A DNA stretch of 64,000 nucleotides from G963665595 sp963665595 (GTDB lineage Bacteria; Actinomycetota; Coriobacteriia; Coriobacteriales; CADBOM01). This document shows positions 55,631 to 63,895 of the stretch, piece by piece. Positions within the stretch are counted from its first letter, which is position 1. Each line of letters begins with the position of its first letter. The position numbers and the translations under genes are program-made. The stretch spans positions 186,001-250,000 of the forward strand of contig CAXXJK010000004.1 in the NCBI GenBank assembly GCA_963665595.2, in the 5' to 3' direction. A model generated the notes under the pieces. That model was not told the DNA's origin, did no database searches, and was given only the letters and a program-made list of their open reading frames with translations.

Positions 55631-57301
55631 TTATCTCACCCCCCAAGGGTTCGTAACCGTCTCAAAATGCTTGCCCGTAGCAGGCTCAGAAATATGAACA
55701 GCGCAGGCAACACAAGGGTCAAATGAGTGAACCGTACGAAGAGCGTTGATGGGCTTTTCTATGTTGGCAACAGGACAACCGATAAGTGCCTGTTCAACAG
55801 GACCAGGAGTGCCATTAGCATCACGGGGACCAATATTCCATGTTGTGGGAATAATGATCTGATACTTCTGGATCACGTCGTCCTTGATCTTCTCATAGTG
55901 ATAGAGTGCGCCACGAGGAGCTTCCCACATGCCCGAGCCTTCGCCCGTCGTCTGAACGGGTTCCTTGAACAGGTCGACATTTCCGCTCTTGATAGCGGCG
56001 ATAAGTTCCTTGACCCACTCCACAACCTTCTTGGCAACGTACAGCGTCTCGATATTACGAACAGCAGTACGTCCGAGAGTTGATTGCAGCGGCGTTATAT
56101 CGCCCGGCTTGCCACCAAAGTAAACAAGCATCTGATCCATATGGCTCTTGATAAAATCAAGGTCGGCATTATCAGGGTCTTTGACAGCTCTCATGTATGC
56201 AACAAGCAGACGCGACATGGGGCCAGCCTCATAGACGCCTCCGTCATAACGAGGCGACTTTGACCACGTATACTTGCCATCTACATCATAGCCACCAGCA
56301 GGATACAGGGGATCAGTCACACCGTTGCGTGGCTGAACGTTGGTGGTAGATGCATAGTAGGAACGGCCCGTGTACTCAGTGATTTTGTACTCATCCGGGT
56401 CAGTGAGAGTCATCTTCTTATCGAGCACACCAGACGGGAGGTAACGATTCGTACCCTTTTGAGTAGGATCGTCAAATACGCCCCATGCGATGTACTGACC
56501 GCAGCCAGCACCGTAGCTGAAGCCGGTTCCCTTGTAGGCATCGCCAATGATATAGGTATCGGGAATCAACGTGTTCTTAACCCAGTTGTAAATCTCGGTC
56601 GCGCGGAAGAGAACATCGTCGAGCTTCTCCTCAGTAGGATACCAAGCAGTACCGCCAGGAATAGAAGTCTGGATGTGCGGCATCTTACCACCGATGATAC
56701 CGGATATCTGCGAAGCACGCGCCTGCATGTTGAGCGCCTCAAGATAGTGCGCCGTGGCGATAAGATCAACCTCGGGAGTCAGCATGTACTCGCCAGTATC
56801 AAACCAGTTACCCGAGAAGATCGAGAGCTGCCCGTTGGTTGCAAATGCCTTCAGACGCTCCTTGAGCGCCACAAAATCTGTGGTAGAAGTGCCTGCTGCA
56901 ACAGCAATTTCTGTTGCCTTAGCGGCATTGGCACTCAGAGCATTAAGGGGATTAACGTAGTCAAGACCAGCCAAGTTGTAGAACCACAGGATGTGAGAGT
57001 GCAAGAATTGCGAACCCTCAACGATGTTGCGGATAATACGAGCTGCGTTAGGAATCTTGATACCGTATGCTGCCTCAGCAGCAAAACAAGCGGCATGCGA
57101 GTGAGATACCGGGCACACACCGCAGATACGCTGAGAGATGTACGCCGCATCACGAGGTTTGTGACCTTCAAGGATAAGCTCCATACCACGGAACAATCCA
57201 CCAGAAACCCAAGCCTGAGAAACCTTACCGTTGTTTACTTCCATCTCAACGCGCAGATGACCCTCGATACGTGTAATGGGATCGATGACGGAACGTGTCA
57301 T
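55631..57301 (-). CDS. hyaB: [NiFe] hydrogenase large subunit
   Basis: Carries the NiFe(CN)2CO site of a membrane-bound group 1 uptake hydrogenase. The 556-residue precursor has the L1 motif RICGVCPVSHS (Cys60, Cys63) and the L2 motif DPCVACAVH (Cys530, Cys533). The 20 residues after His536 are the peptide removed by HyaD, slightly longer than the usual 15. Its ATG shares a base with the hyaA stop (TAATG). Confidence 0.97.
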   Translation of the reverse strand: MTRSVIDPITRIEGHLRVEMEVNNGKVSQAWVSGGLFRGMELILEGHKPRDAAYISQRICGVCPVSHSHAACFAAEAAYGIKIPNAARIIRNIVEGSQFLHSHILWFYNLAGLDYVNPLNALSANAAKATEIAVAAGTSTTDFVALKERLKAFATNGQLSIFSGNWFDTGEYMLTPEVDLIATAHYLEALNMQARASQISGIIGGKMPHIQTSIPGGTAWYPTEEKLDDVLFRATEIYNWVKNTLIPDTYIIGDAYKGTGFSYGAGCGQYIAWGVFDDPTQKGTNRYLPSGVLDKKMTLTDPDEYKITEYTGRSYYASTTNVQPRNGVTDPLYPAGGYDVDGKYTWSKSPRYDGGVYEAGPMSRLLVAYMRAVKDPDNADLDFIKSHMDQMLVYFGGKPGDITPLQSTLGRTAVRNIETLYVAKKVVEWVKELIAAIKSGNVDLFKEPVQTTGEGSGMWEAPRGALYHYEKIKDDVIQKYQIIIPTTWNIGPRDANGTPGPVEQALIGCPVANIEKPINALRTVHSFDPCVACAVHISEPATGKHFETVTNPWGVR

Positions 57302-58515
57302 TATTCATCGCCTCCCTTGGAGTCATCGGAAACAACCTTTTCAGGATGCTTCTTCTCATAAGCAGTCTTTTCTTCAAAACCAGCCCCGCCGTCCATACGG
57401 CCCGTGAGCTTCATGCCAACACCATGCGCCGCAAGTGCAACAACAACGATGCCCGTGACAGAAGCCGCAACCACAGGAGCCGTAAAGTGGGCATCGCTCA
57501 TACCAAACCAGCGGAAGCGCTGCTGGAACGGAGAGTTCTGATCAACCCAGTTATGACCGGTCATGGTGGGGTTGGCATCGCAGCAACCGATACAGGGAGC
57601 CCCCGATTCAACGCACCAAGAAACACCTGCATTCCAGCGTACGATAGGACAATTCGACTTGGCGGTCGGGCCCTTGCATCCGAGCGGATACAGGCAATAA
57701 CCGAGCTTCTCCTCGACAGTACCATACTGATAAACAAATTCGCCATTCTCGAAATGACCGCGGCGCGGACAATTATCATGAATAGGCTGATCAAACATGA
57801 GAGCCGGCTCGTTCATGCTATTGAGTGCAGGCAATTTACCCAACATCAGATAATCAACGAGAACCGCCACAATCCACTCAGGGTTCACCGGGCAGGCCGG
57901 GAGATTGATGAGTGGCTTATTGATTCCATACTTCTTGAGGATGGCTTGCACACCCGTAGCACCAGCAGGATTAACTCCCGACGCTTGCCAACCGCCATCA
58001 ACGGCACAGGAGCCCACCGCGATTATTGCCGCAGCGCTCTTGGCAGTTTGAAGGAGTATTTCGACACCGGTTTCCCCAGCGATGCGCAGAGCGTTGTCAT
58101 TCCAACCCTCCATAATGGCACCTTCAACGATGAGGACATATCCTCCGGCAGCAATAGTCTGCTCGCGCGCTTCCTCCATTGAGTGGCCCGCTGCAGCCGA
58201 TAAGGTCTCTGAATAATTCAGAGAGAGAATTTCTAACACGATGGTCGCCACATCAGGGGTCTCGACCTGTGCAAGAGATTCGGTACAACCAGTGCAGGAT
58301 GCCTGCTCAAGCCAGATGGCTGGAGCGAGATTTCCCGAAGTTTTGCCGATGACTGATTCAGCGGCAATCGCCTGTGCGATCTGAGGGCCAAAGGCCTCAG
58401 AGAGACCGAGGGTCACAGCTATTCCCGCACAAAATCCCAAAAACGTTCTACGGGATATTCCACGGGCTTCAAGAGCTGTGTAGAACTCCTGGTCGCAGGC
58501 TTCCTTTGTTGTCAT
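57301..58515 (-). CDS. hyaA: [NiFe] hydrogenase small subunit, Tat-exported
   Basis: Iron-sulfur electron relay of the hydrogenase. The start is ATG 58515, with AAGGAGG ahead, giving 404 residues. A twin-arginine signal (SRRTFLG, Arg22-Arg23) is followed by a hydrophobic segment, the proximal-cluster motif EQASCTGCTES, later cluster cysteines (PLGCKGPTAKSNCP, CVESGAPCIGC) and a C-terminal membrane anchor near residues 350-375. Export of the A-B pair by Tat places the enzyme outside the membrane. First gene of the operon. Confidence 0.97.
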   Translation of the reverse strand: MTTKEACDQEFYTALEARGISRRTFLGFCAGIAVTLGLSEAFGPQIAQAIAAESVIGKTSGNLAPAIWLEQASCTGCTESLAQVETPDVATIVLEILSLNYSETLSAAAGHSMEEAREQTIAAGGYVLIVEGAIMEGWNDNALRIAGETGVEILLQTAKSAAAIIAVGSCAVDGGWQASGVNPAGATGVQAILKKYGINKPLINLPACPVNPEWIVAVLVDYLMLGKLPALNSMNEPALMFDQPIHDNCPRRGHFENGEFVYQYGTVEEKLGYCLYPLGCKGPTAKSNCPIVRWNAGVSWCVESGAPCIGCCDANPTMTGHNWVDQNSPFQQRFRWFGMSDAHFTAPVVAASVTGIVVVALAAHGVGMKLTGRMDGGAGFEEKTAYEKKHPEKVVSDDSKGGDE

Positions 58516-58919
58516 ACGTACACCTCCTTGGTAGTCCGGCAAACCGGACAGACAACAAGCTCGAATATAACACTGTCTCCCTATCTCGGCGCTCATCCTC
58601 AGCTACAGGTAGATCGTGGCACATTCAGGGGGAAGCGTCCGCTTTCCCGAATCATGATGTCGCCGCTTATCTGGAAGACAGATGAAGACAGAGGTAATAC
58701 TGATGCTAAATTTGAATCCACGAAAGCGCAGAACAGGTAAACGGTTGCAAAAAAGGACAAATGGTGATGTTGTGTTACACACCATAAAAGTCGTAACACG
58801 ATCAGAAGATAGACGGCGTTTTCCCGCATACGAACGGTAATTATATGCGGGCCCATGCCGTGCTGAGAACGCACCGGTTAGCCTCTCCCGGCGACCATCG
58901 ACATTACGAAAAAATGATG
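58516..58919. other. 404-base gene-free region upstream of hyaA
   Basis: Lies between the pheA stop and hyaA. It holds a small hairpin next to the hyaA Shine-Dalgarno (GTCCGG-CAAA-CCGGAC, 58534-58549), the NikR-like dyad at 58772-58799, and a hairpin with 8-bp stem (CCCGCATA / TATGCGGG, 58823-58851). No coding frame of interest and no convincing -35/-10 pair was found. Confidence 0.7.
58772..58799. promoter_or_regulatory. NikR-like operator upstream of the hydrogenase operon
   Basis: A perfect 7-bp inverted repeat, GTGTTAC-N14-GTAACAC, spanning 28 bases, 257 bases ahead of hyaA. The 28-base span equals that of the E. coli NikR site (GTATGA-N16-TCATAC), and from memory the half-sites match the NikR consensus proposed for Desulfovibrio. 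Nickel control of a nickel enzyme would make sense, but no nikR gene is in the window. Confidence 0.6.
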
Positions 58920-59765
58920 CTAGTTTTCTTCCTTACGCTGTGCGGGATAGGAACCAAGGATCTTTACTTCCCGCAGTTTCAAGCGTAGACAGTCGATAGC
59001 GGTACGCAAGGCGAGATCATCAATATAGCCCTCAATGTCTACGATGAACATATAATCGCCCAACGCACGTTTGGTGGGACGAGACTCAATCTTGATGAGA
59101 TTGAAACCGGCGTATGAAAACTCTTCCAGAATCATGAGTAAGGTACCCGGACGATCCTCTTTCATAAAGAGTGCAAGCGATGTCTTGTTATAAGCACCAG
59201 CGGGCATACTTCCATGTCCCACCAGCACAAACTGTGTCTGATTGCCGAGGAAGTCTTCAATATTCTCTTCATATATCGTCGCGCCATACAATGCTGCGGC
59301 ACGCCGAGGACCTATACCTGCAATGGCGGGGTTTGAAGCTGCCAACCGCGCAGATTCTGCGGTTGAATTTGCGGCACATATCTCGCAAGCAGGCAGATGA
59401 GCCGCAATCCAGCGTCGGCATTGAGCTGTTGCCTGAGGATGCGAGGCAATGGTCTTAACATCAGCGAGCGTAGCGCCCGGAGCAAGAAATAGTGAGTGAT
59501 GAATATCGATGATTGCTTCTGCGAGAATCTGTGTGTCGGCTTGGTTGAAAGCAAGCGCGTCGAGTGTAGCACTCACGGAACCTTCAAGTGCATTTTCGAT
59601 AGGTACCACGCCATAGTCAGCACGGCCACGGTCAACCTGCTCGAATACCTCAGCAACTGAAACACACTCAACAAGCTTTGCCTTCTCCGAATCTCTACCG
59701 GCAAACAGCAGTGCGGCTTCCTCGCTGTTAGTCCCGACTGGCCCCATATAAGCGTAGGTTTTCAT
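58920..59765 (-). CDS. pheA: Prephenate dehydratase
   Basis: Converts prephenate to phenylpyruvate for phenylalanine synthesis. The 281-residue protein has a periplasmic-binding-like catalytic domain (YMGPVGTNSEEAA, VVPIENALEGSV, NQTQFVLVG with the TRF-type segment as TQF) and a C-terminal ACT domain (GTLLMILEEFSYAGFNLIKIESRP) for phenylalanine feedback. The TRF motif of most dehydratases is TQF here, a conservative but notable change in the active site. No chorismate mutase domain. ATG 59765 has AAGGA ahead. Confidence 0.93.
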   Translation of the reverse strand: MKTYAYMGPVGTNSEEAALLFAGRDSEKAKLVECVSVAEVFEQVDRGRADYGVVPIENALEGSVSATLDALAFNQADTQILAEAIIDIHHSLFLAPGATLADVKTIASHPQATAQCRRWIAAHLPACEICAANSTAESARLAASNPAIAGIGPRRAAALYGATIYEENIEDFLGNQTQFVLVGHGSMPAGAYNKTSLALFMKEDRPGTLLMILEEFSYAGFNLIKIESRPTKRALGDYMFIVDIEGYIDDLALRTAIDCLRLKLREVKILGSYPAQRKEEN

Positions 59766-59945
59766 ACTGATCCTTCTTACTTTCATGATGCAATTTAAGC
59801 GCTAGATTAGCGCGTGCCCATCAGTGTACCGTATCTTTGCTACTATAGAATAGTCCTGAGCATAGACCGCAGAATTTACCATCTCACGTCTACGCGCAGA
59901 CGTTACTGCTATTCATCGTGTCGTTACTCGGAAAGGAGCGGCCGC

Positions 59946-61289
59946 ATGCCTCGTCTTCCCTTTGAGAATCGCTCTTCTCAGGTTGGTTCAAACAATCATG
60001 ATCTTCCTTCTGACCCTCGTGACAGGTCCTCAATTTCCTCAGATGCTGCTCCCACATTTACGAATCCATTTCGCGATGATAGAAATAGTTCCTCTGACAG
60101 ACCATCTTCTAAAGATGAGCTGATTGATGAAAGCGTCTACCGCTCCTTGTATGGAGCTGATACAGAAGATGAAGACACTCGACATTTTCGCTATGAAGAG
60201 TACGCACGGGCCGCGTTCGGCGAGAAGGATGATCTGATATTTGAAACTGATGACGCGCCTATTGAAGCTTCGGACGCAAAACAGCCCGCTCAGGTCCTCA
60301 TCGATCCCGACATAGAAGAGTGGGACGAAGACGAAGACTATGCGACTGAAATCACCTCAGAACAGTTAGATGATGCCACCAGCACGATTGATGAAGCAAT
60401 AAACGGTGGAGATGAGACCGGCCATCTCCCCCCCACCATCGATAAAACCCAAGTAATGTCAGCAGTACGACACTTCCCCGACGGCGAGGAAGCACACACG
60501 CCAGAAGAGCGGTATGCCGCTTCATCGGTAACCTATGCAGCACAGCCCATGGCCAGAACCGCATATGTTGATATAGAATACGCGGATATCGATTATGATC
60601 GCGAAGAACGTTGTGGTTTTCCCGAAGTAATATTCGGTATGGGAAAATCGGCAGAACAGATTGCCGGCATAGCCGCTGCATTGCTTGAAGAACATGGTAT
60701 CGCACTTGCCACCCGCGTTGACGACGCAAAGGGCGAGATATTACTTGAGCGTTTTCTTGATGGAACTTGGCTGCCCTCCTGCCATATATTCTTTGTCGAT
60801 CAGCGCGAGGGCGGAGCTTATGGCAGAAACGTCAATGATGTGTTGACCTCACGTTCCGCGTTTGATCTTGAGGGCCATATTGTCGTGTGTTGCGCGGGCA
60901 CTTCAGATCTACCCGTAGCCCAAGAAGCCGCAGTGACCGCTTATCTTATGGGATCAAAGACGACGCTCATAGCCGATATCGGTGTAGCAGGCGTGCACCG
61001 TGCCCTCGCTCATACTGAACTTCTGCGATCGGCACGAGCAATCGTATGTGTAGCGGGAATGGAAGGGGCTCTCCCTTCACTGATCGCCGGCCTCGTCGAT
61101 GTCCCCATCATCGCCGTGCCCACCTCCATCGGATACGGAGCAAGCTTTGGTGGCGTTGCGGCGCTATTGAGCATGCTCTCCTCATGCGCTGGTGGTGTCA
61201 GTGTGGTAAATATTGACAACGGATTTGGTGCTGGGTTGACGGCTGATCGCATCAATCGCCCGCCCGTTCGCTTCCTTTCAAACCGCTGA
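59946..61289 (+). CDS. larB: LarB-type pyridinium carboxylase/hydrolase with long acidic N-terminus
   Basis: Carboxylates nicotinic acid adenine dinucleotide at C5 and releases AMP, the first step of nickel-pincer nucleotide synthesis. The C-terminal 240 residues are a full LarB, related to PurE: GFPEVIFGMGKSAEQI (224-239), AGTSDLPVAQEA (317-328), MEGALPSLIAGL (372-383) and SSCAGGVSVVNIDNGFGAG (412-430), where Cys414 aligns with the substrate-binding cysteine. The first 205 residues are an extra Ser-rich then Asp/Glu-rich, probably disordered region. ATG 59946 has AAAGGAG ahead. Divergent from pheA, convergent with the glycosylase gene; larE is 9 kb away. Confidence 0.9.
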   Translation: MPRLPFENRSSQVGSNNHDLPSDPRDRSSISSDAAPTFTNPFRDDRNSSSDRPSSKDELIDESVYRSLYGADTEDEDTRHFRYEEYARAAFGEKDDLIFETDDAPIEASDAKQPAQVLIDPDIEEWDEDEDYATEITSEQLDDATSTIDEAINGGDETGHLPPTIDKTQVMSAVRHFPDGEEAHTPEERYAASSVTYAAQPMARTAYVDIEYADIDYDREERCGFPEVIFGMGKSAEQIAGIAAALLEEHGIALATRVDDAKGEILLERFLDGTWLPSCHIFFVDQREGGAYGRNVNDVLTSRSAFDLEGHIVVCCAGTSDLPVAQEAAVTAYLMGSKTTLIADIGVAGVHRALAHTELLRSARAIVCVAGMEGALPSLIAGLVDVPIIAVPTSIGYGASFGGVAALLSMLSSCAGGVSVVNIDNGFGAGLTADRINRPPVRFLSNR

Positions 61290-61313
61290 CATCGGAGATA
61301 CGCCGGCCCTTGC

Positions 61314-62231
61314 CTACGGTATATACCAAACGTCGTCGCGCTCTGCAAGCATGCCTTCTTGCGCAAGTTCGACGCAGATACGGCGTAGCTCGTCTTCGAC
61401 AATGCCGCTGCGCCCGCGCTCACGCTCGAACGCGTCGAGACGTTCAGTGAGTGACTCAGTTGAACAGGAATCTCCCTCCAAACAAAGGCGCAGAATCAAT
61501 GACCGCTTCTGACGCGAAGAGCCCTCAAATGCTGACTGTCGAGTATGATGTTTGGATGCGCGAGAGGGATTGGGGAGTATCTTCTTGAGATAGGATCCAT
61601 AATCCATGAGATCATAGTACCATCTGCGCGGGTCGTGATGGTCACAGGTAGCGCGTATGAGAGGTATCAGCAAGCGATCAGATACTTCATCTTGCCCGGC
61701 AAAGAGCTCATGCAGAAACACTGCACGAACGTTTGTCTCAAGATACATATCGGGGATGCCATAGGCAAAGATACGTACACCCGCTGCCGTCGATACACCC
61801 ACACCAGGCAATGCGCGTAGCAGCTGTGTATCCTCGGGCAATGTTCCTGCATAGTGCTCAGAGCATATCTCGCACGCGCTCTTCAACATCTTCGCCCGGC
61901 GATTGTATCCCATACCCTGCCACAACTCGAGAACCATCGAGAGTGGAGCAGCCGCAAGAGCATCAACAGTAGGAAAAAACTCAAGCCAACGAGGATAAAA
62001 TCGTTGAACGCGGGCAACTTGAGTTTGCTGAAGCATGACCTCAGAAACAAGTATCTCATAGGGGTCGCAGGTCTCACGCCATACAAAATCTCGATGATGA
62101 CGCACGCCCTCATCCTTCACCTTCGAAATGAAGGATACCAAGTCGATATCAGAAGAGAATTCCGGGATCCCCTCGCCTAGTCGATTTTGTGTCGATGCGC
62201 GGAGGGGATCCCGTTCTTTTGCGTTAGGCAC
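61314..62231 (-). CDS. MutY-like adenine glycosylase lacking the iron-sulfur loop
   Basis: A HhH-GPD DNA glycosylase of 305 residues. The catalytic Glu lies in SEVMLQQTQV, the helix-hairpin-helix is LPGVGVSTAAGV, and the segment that carries Asp138 in MutY (usually D-x-NV) reads LETNVRAVF, with Glu instead. No C-X6-C-X2-C-X5-C cluster motif follows; in its place is WYYDLMDYGSYLKK and NPSRASKHHTRQSAFEGS. This fits a divergent MutY/Nth-like clade. The C-terminal part is a small winged-helix-like region, not the MutY oxoG-recognition domain. GTG 62231 overlaps the upstream gene by 8 bases, so the two are coupled. Confidence 0.82.
   Translation of the reverse strand: MPNAKERDPLRASTQNRLGEGIPEFSSDIDLVSFISKVKDEGVRHHRDFVWRETCDPYEILVSEVMLQQTQVARVQRFYPRWLEFFPTVDALAAAPLSMVLELWQGMGYNRRAKMLKSACEICSEHYAGTLPEDTQLLRALPGVGVSTAAGVRIFAYGIPDMYLETNVRAVFLHELFAGQDEVSDRLLIPLIRATCDHHDPRRWYYDLMDYGSYLKKILPNPSRASKHHTRQSAFEGSSRQKRSLILRLCLEGDSCSTESLTERLDAFERERGRSGIVEDELRRICVELAQEGMLAERDDVWYIP
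62164..62212. repeat. Inverted repeat near the 5' end of the glycosylase gene
   Basis: An 11-bp perfect inverted repeat (GGGATCCCCTC / GAGGGGATCCC) around a 27-base loop. It starts 19 bases inside the coding sequence and could fold near the start codon. Confidence 0.6.
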
Positions 62232-63798
62232 TCTGAGAGGGATCGTTTAAAAGCGGCTTGTCGTCAAGAAGCGTATCAATTTCGCTCAAGAACTCATTGA
62301 CTGCACGATCTTCCAAACGGTGATATATCAGCGAACTATGATCAATATATGAGCCAAGAGCAACCAGTACATCATTCATTTTCACGTTCCGGAAGGCATG
62401 ATTGCGCAACGACTCACGATAGGCCGTCTTAACCGCTGCTCGACCTACGTTGAAAATATCCCGCCGACTGGCCCCTTCACTCATAACCGCAAGTTCTTCA
62501 AAGTTGAGATTCTGAAACGAAGGGTGATCGGCAGCAAACCTCTGCCACACATCAACACGTTCCTGAAGCACAGGGTTGTCAATCTCTATAGCCTGATAGC
62601 CACCGATAGCACGGCGTATCACCGGTGATACGTCAGCCGTCGACCCCGTCATGATAAGAAAAACTCCGGGACGACTCATAAGCGCGTGGATGTAAGACGT
62701 AACCTCTGCACGCATACTCGCACCCTGAGGAACACCCTGCTGCGGCGGTATGTAGAGTTGCTCGGTCTCTTCATGCTCGAATATATATTCGAGCATATCA
62801 ACATTTTCTATCATGAACGTACAGGGCGAAGGAAACTCGGTTGGGTCAGGGTTTCCGAAAAGCGACCGCTTGAACGGACCGCTAAGCTTTATTGAACCCG
62901 TGCCGCTATCGTCCATTTCAACATGCATGCTGACAACGGGTCTGCCGATCTCTCCCGCCGTCGCCTGAGCGAACAACAAGACATCCTGACGAGCAGGGCC
63001 ATAGAACAAAAATGGTTCATGAAGCATCAACCCACGAATGCCATGCAGACGAGAAGCCTCCTGCACAAACTCTTTGTAGGCATCATCGCCGGCGCCCTCA
63101 AAGCCGTAGACGCGCATCTCCTGCAATGCCTCGCTATAACCGTACAGGCTACTGAAATCAAATGACGGATTCTGCTCTGGCTGCTTGCGACGAGCAATAC
63201 CATCATTTGAGTTATTCAAAACCTCTGTCGAAGCAACATCATCGTCATCTTCATTCATTGAACGCATCGGCCGTTCTTCAATGGAAGTGGCAAATGAAGC
63301 CATCTGCGCGCCATCCGCAGGAAGACTATTAAGGAGAAGACCTCTCACTTGGTCCATAACATCTTCTAAGGTGGCCCCGCCAAGCATTTCTGAGCCCATG
63401 TTATCAATCAATTCCTGACCGATGACATCGGCAAGGTTTTCGACATCGTCGCGGGAAAGGCCCATGTCTTCGAGCTGATCTATCGCGAGATTTTGAAGCT
63501 TTTCCATGCTGTCTTGTGTCTGCTCAGGCGAACTATAAGGGACCAGATTAGTAAAAATGGTCTCAGCCATAGAGCGGTCACCCTGCTCACAAGCAAGATG
63601 CCATGCAGTGCGCAGGCCCTCTATCACCTGCTCACTTGGAGCGTAATCCTTTTCCTGCGAGATCTCGAACGCGGCACAGAACAGATGCGTCGCCAAACCC
63701 GAATGTCCCTTGCGGAGAGCATCATTAGCTGCATCGAGGAAAAACTCGACAGAAGATTCATAGTCAGAGGAACTCTGACTCTGCTCAAAACTGTTCAT
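62224..63798 (-). CDS. Degenerate AAA-like protein of unknown function
   Basis: A 524-residue protein from ATG 63798 (AGGAGG ahead). Residues 1-190 are helical and acidic with TPR-like character (FFLDAANDALRKGHSGLATHLFCAAFE). The second half has an AAA+-like order of elements: LFYGPARQDVLLFAQATAGEI where a Walker A would lie but without GxGKT; PCTFMIENVD at the Walker B strand; GVFLIMTGST at sensor 1; SEGASRRDIFNVGRAAVKTA like the AAA lid helix. ATP binding is therefore doubtful. The acidic linker at about 180-200 separates the halves. It overlaps the glycosylase gene by 8 bases. No function is claimed. Confidence 0.75.
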   Translation of the reverse strand: MNSFEQSQSSSDYESSVEFFLDAANDALRKGHSGLATHLFCAAFEISQEKDYAPSEQVIEGLRTAWHLACEQGDRSMAETIFTNLVPYSSPEQTQDSMEKLQNLAIDQLEDMGLSRDDVENLADVIGQELIDNMGSEMLGGATLEDVMDQVRGLLLNSLPADGAQMASFATSIEERPMRSMNEDDDDVASTEVLNNSNDGIARRKQPEQNPSFDFSSLYGYSEALQEMRVYGFEGAGDDAYKEFVQEASRLHGIRGLMLHEPFLFYGPARQDVLLFAQATAGEIGRPVVSMHVEMDDSGTGSIKLSGPFKRSLFGNPDPTEFPSPCTFMIENVDMLEYIFEHEETEQLYIPPQQGVPQGASMRAEVTSYIHALMSRPGVFLIMTGSTADVSPVIRRAIGGYQAIEIDNPVLQERVDVWQRFAADHPSFQNLNFEELAVMSEGASRRDIFNVGRAAVKTAYRESLRNHAFRNVKMNDVLVALGSYIDHSSLIYHRLEDRAVNEFLSEIDTLLDDKPLLNDPSQSA

Positions 63799-63832
63799 GT
63801 CGCCTCCTAACATTTCCTTATTTATGCATACC

Positions 63833-63860
63833 ACTATATACCGATATGTGGGTGTTTCAA
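63833..63860 (-). promoter_or_regulatory. Promoter of the AAA-like gene
   Basis: Minus-strand TTGAAA (63860-63855), 16-base spacer, TATAGT (63838-63833). It lies 35-62 bases ahead of ATG 63798 and supports that start over longer frames. Confidence 0.65.
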
Positions 63861-63867
63861 GCATTTG

Positions 63868-63895
63868 AGAAGGAAAACAGTGTTTCCTTCTTTTT
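63868..63895 (+). terminator. Plus-oriented terminator-like hairpin
   Basis: GAAGGAAA / TTTCCTTC stem (63869-63890) followed on the plus strand by TTTTT. No plus-strand gene precedes it in the window, so what it would terminate is unclear. Confidence 0.4.

Noticed and set aside
58599..58874. A 91-codon minus-strand frame in the hyaA leader
   Set aside because: No Shine-Dalgarno, low-complexity hydrophobic and cysteine content, and it spans the hairpin and dyad; treated as non-coding.
58840..58910. A tRNA- or riboswitch-like fold next to the pheA stop (GCCGGGAGAGGC, GCGTTCTCAGC)
   Set aside because: No complete cloverleaf and no match to the molybdenum cofactor, TPP, SAM or glycine riboswitch cores that I could trace.
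63868..63895. The hairpin as terminator of a minus-strand gene upstream of the window
   Set aside because: The T-run lies on the plus side only; the minus-strand orientation is followed by CAAATGC.
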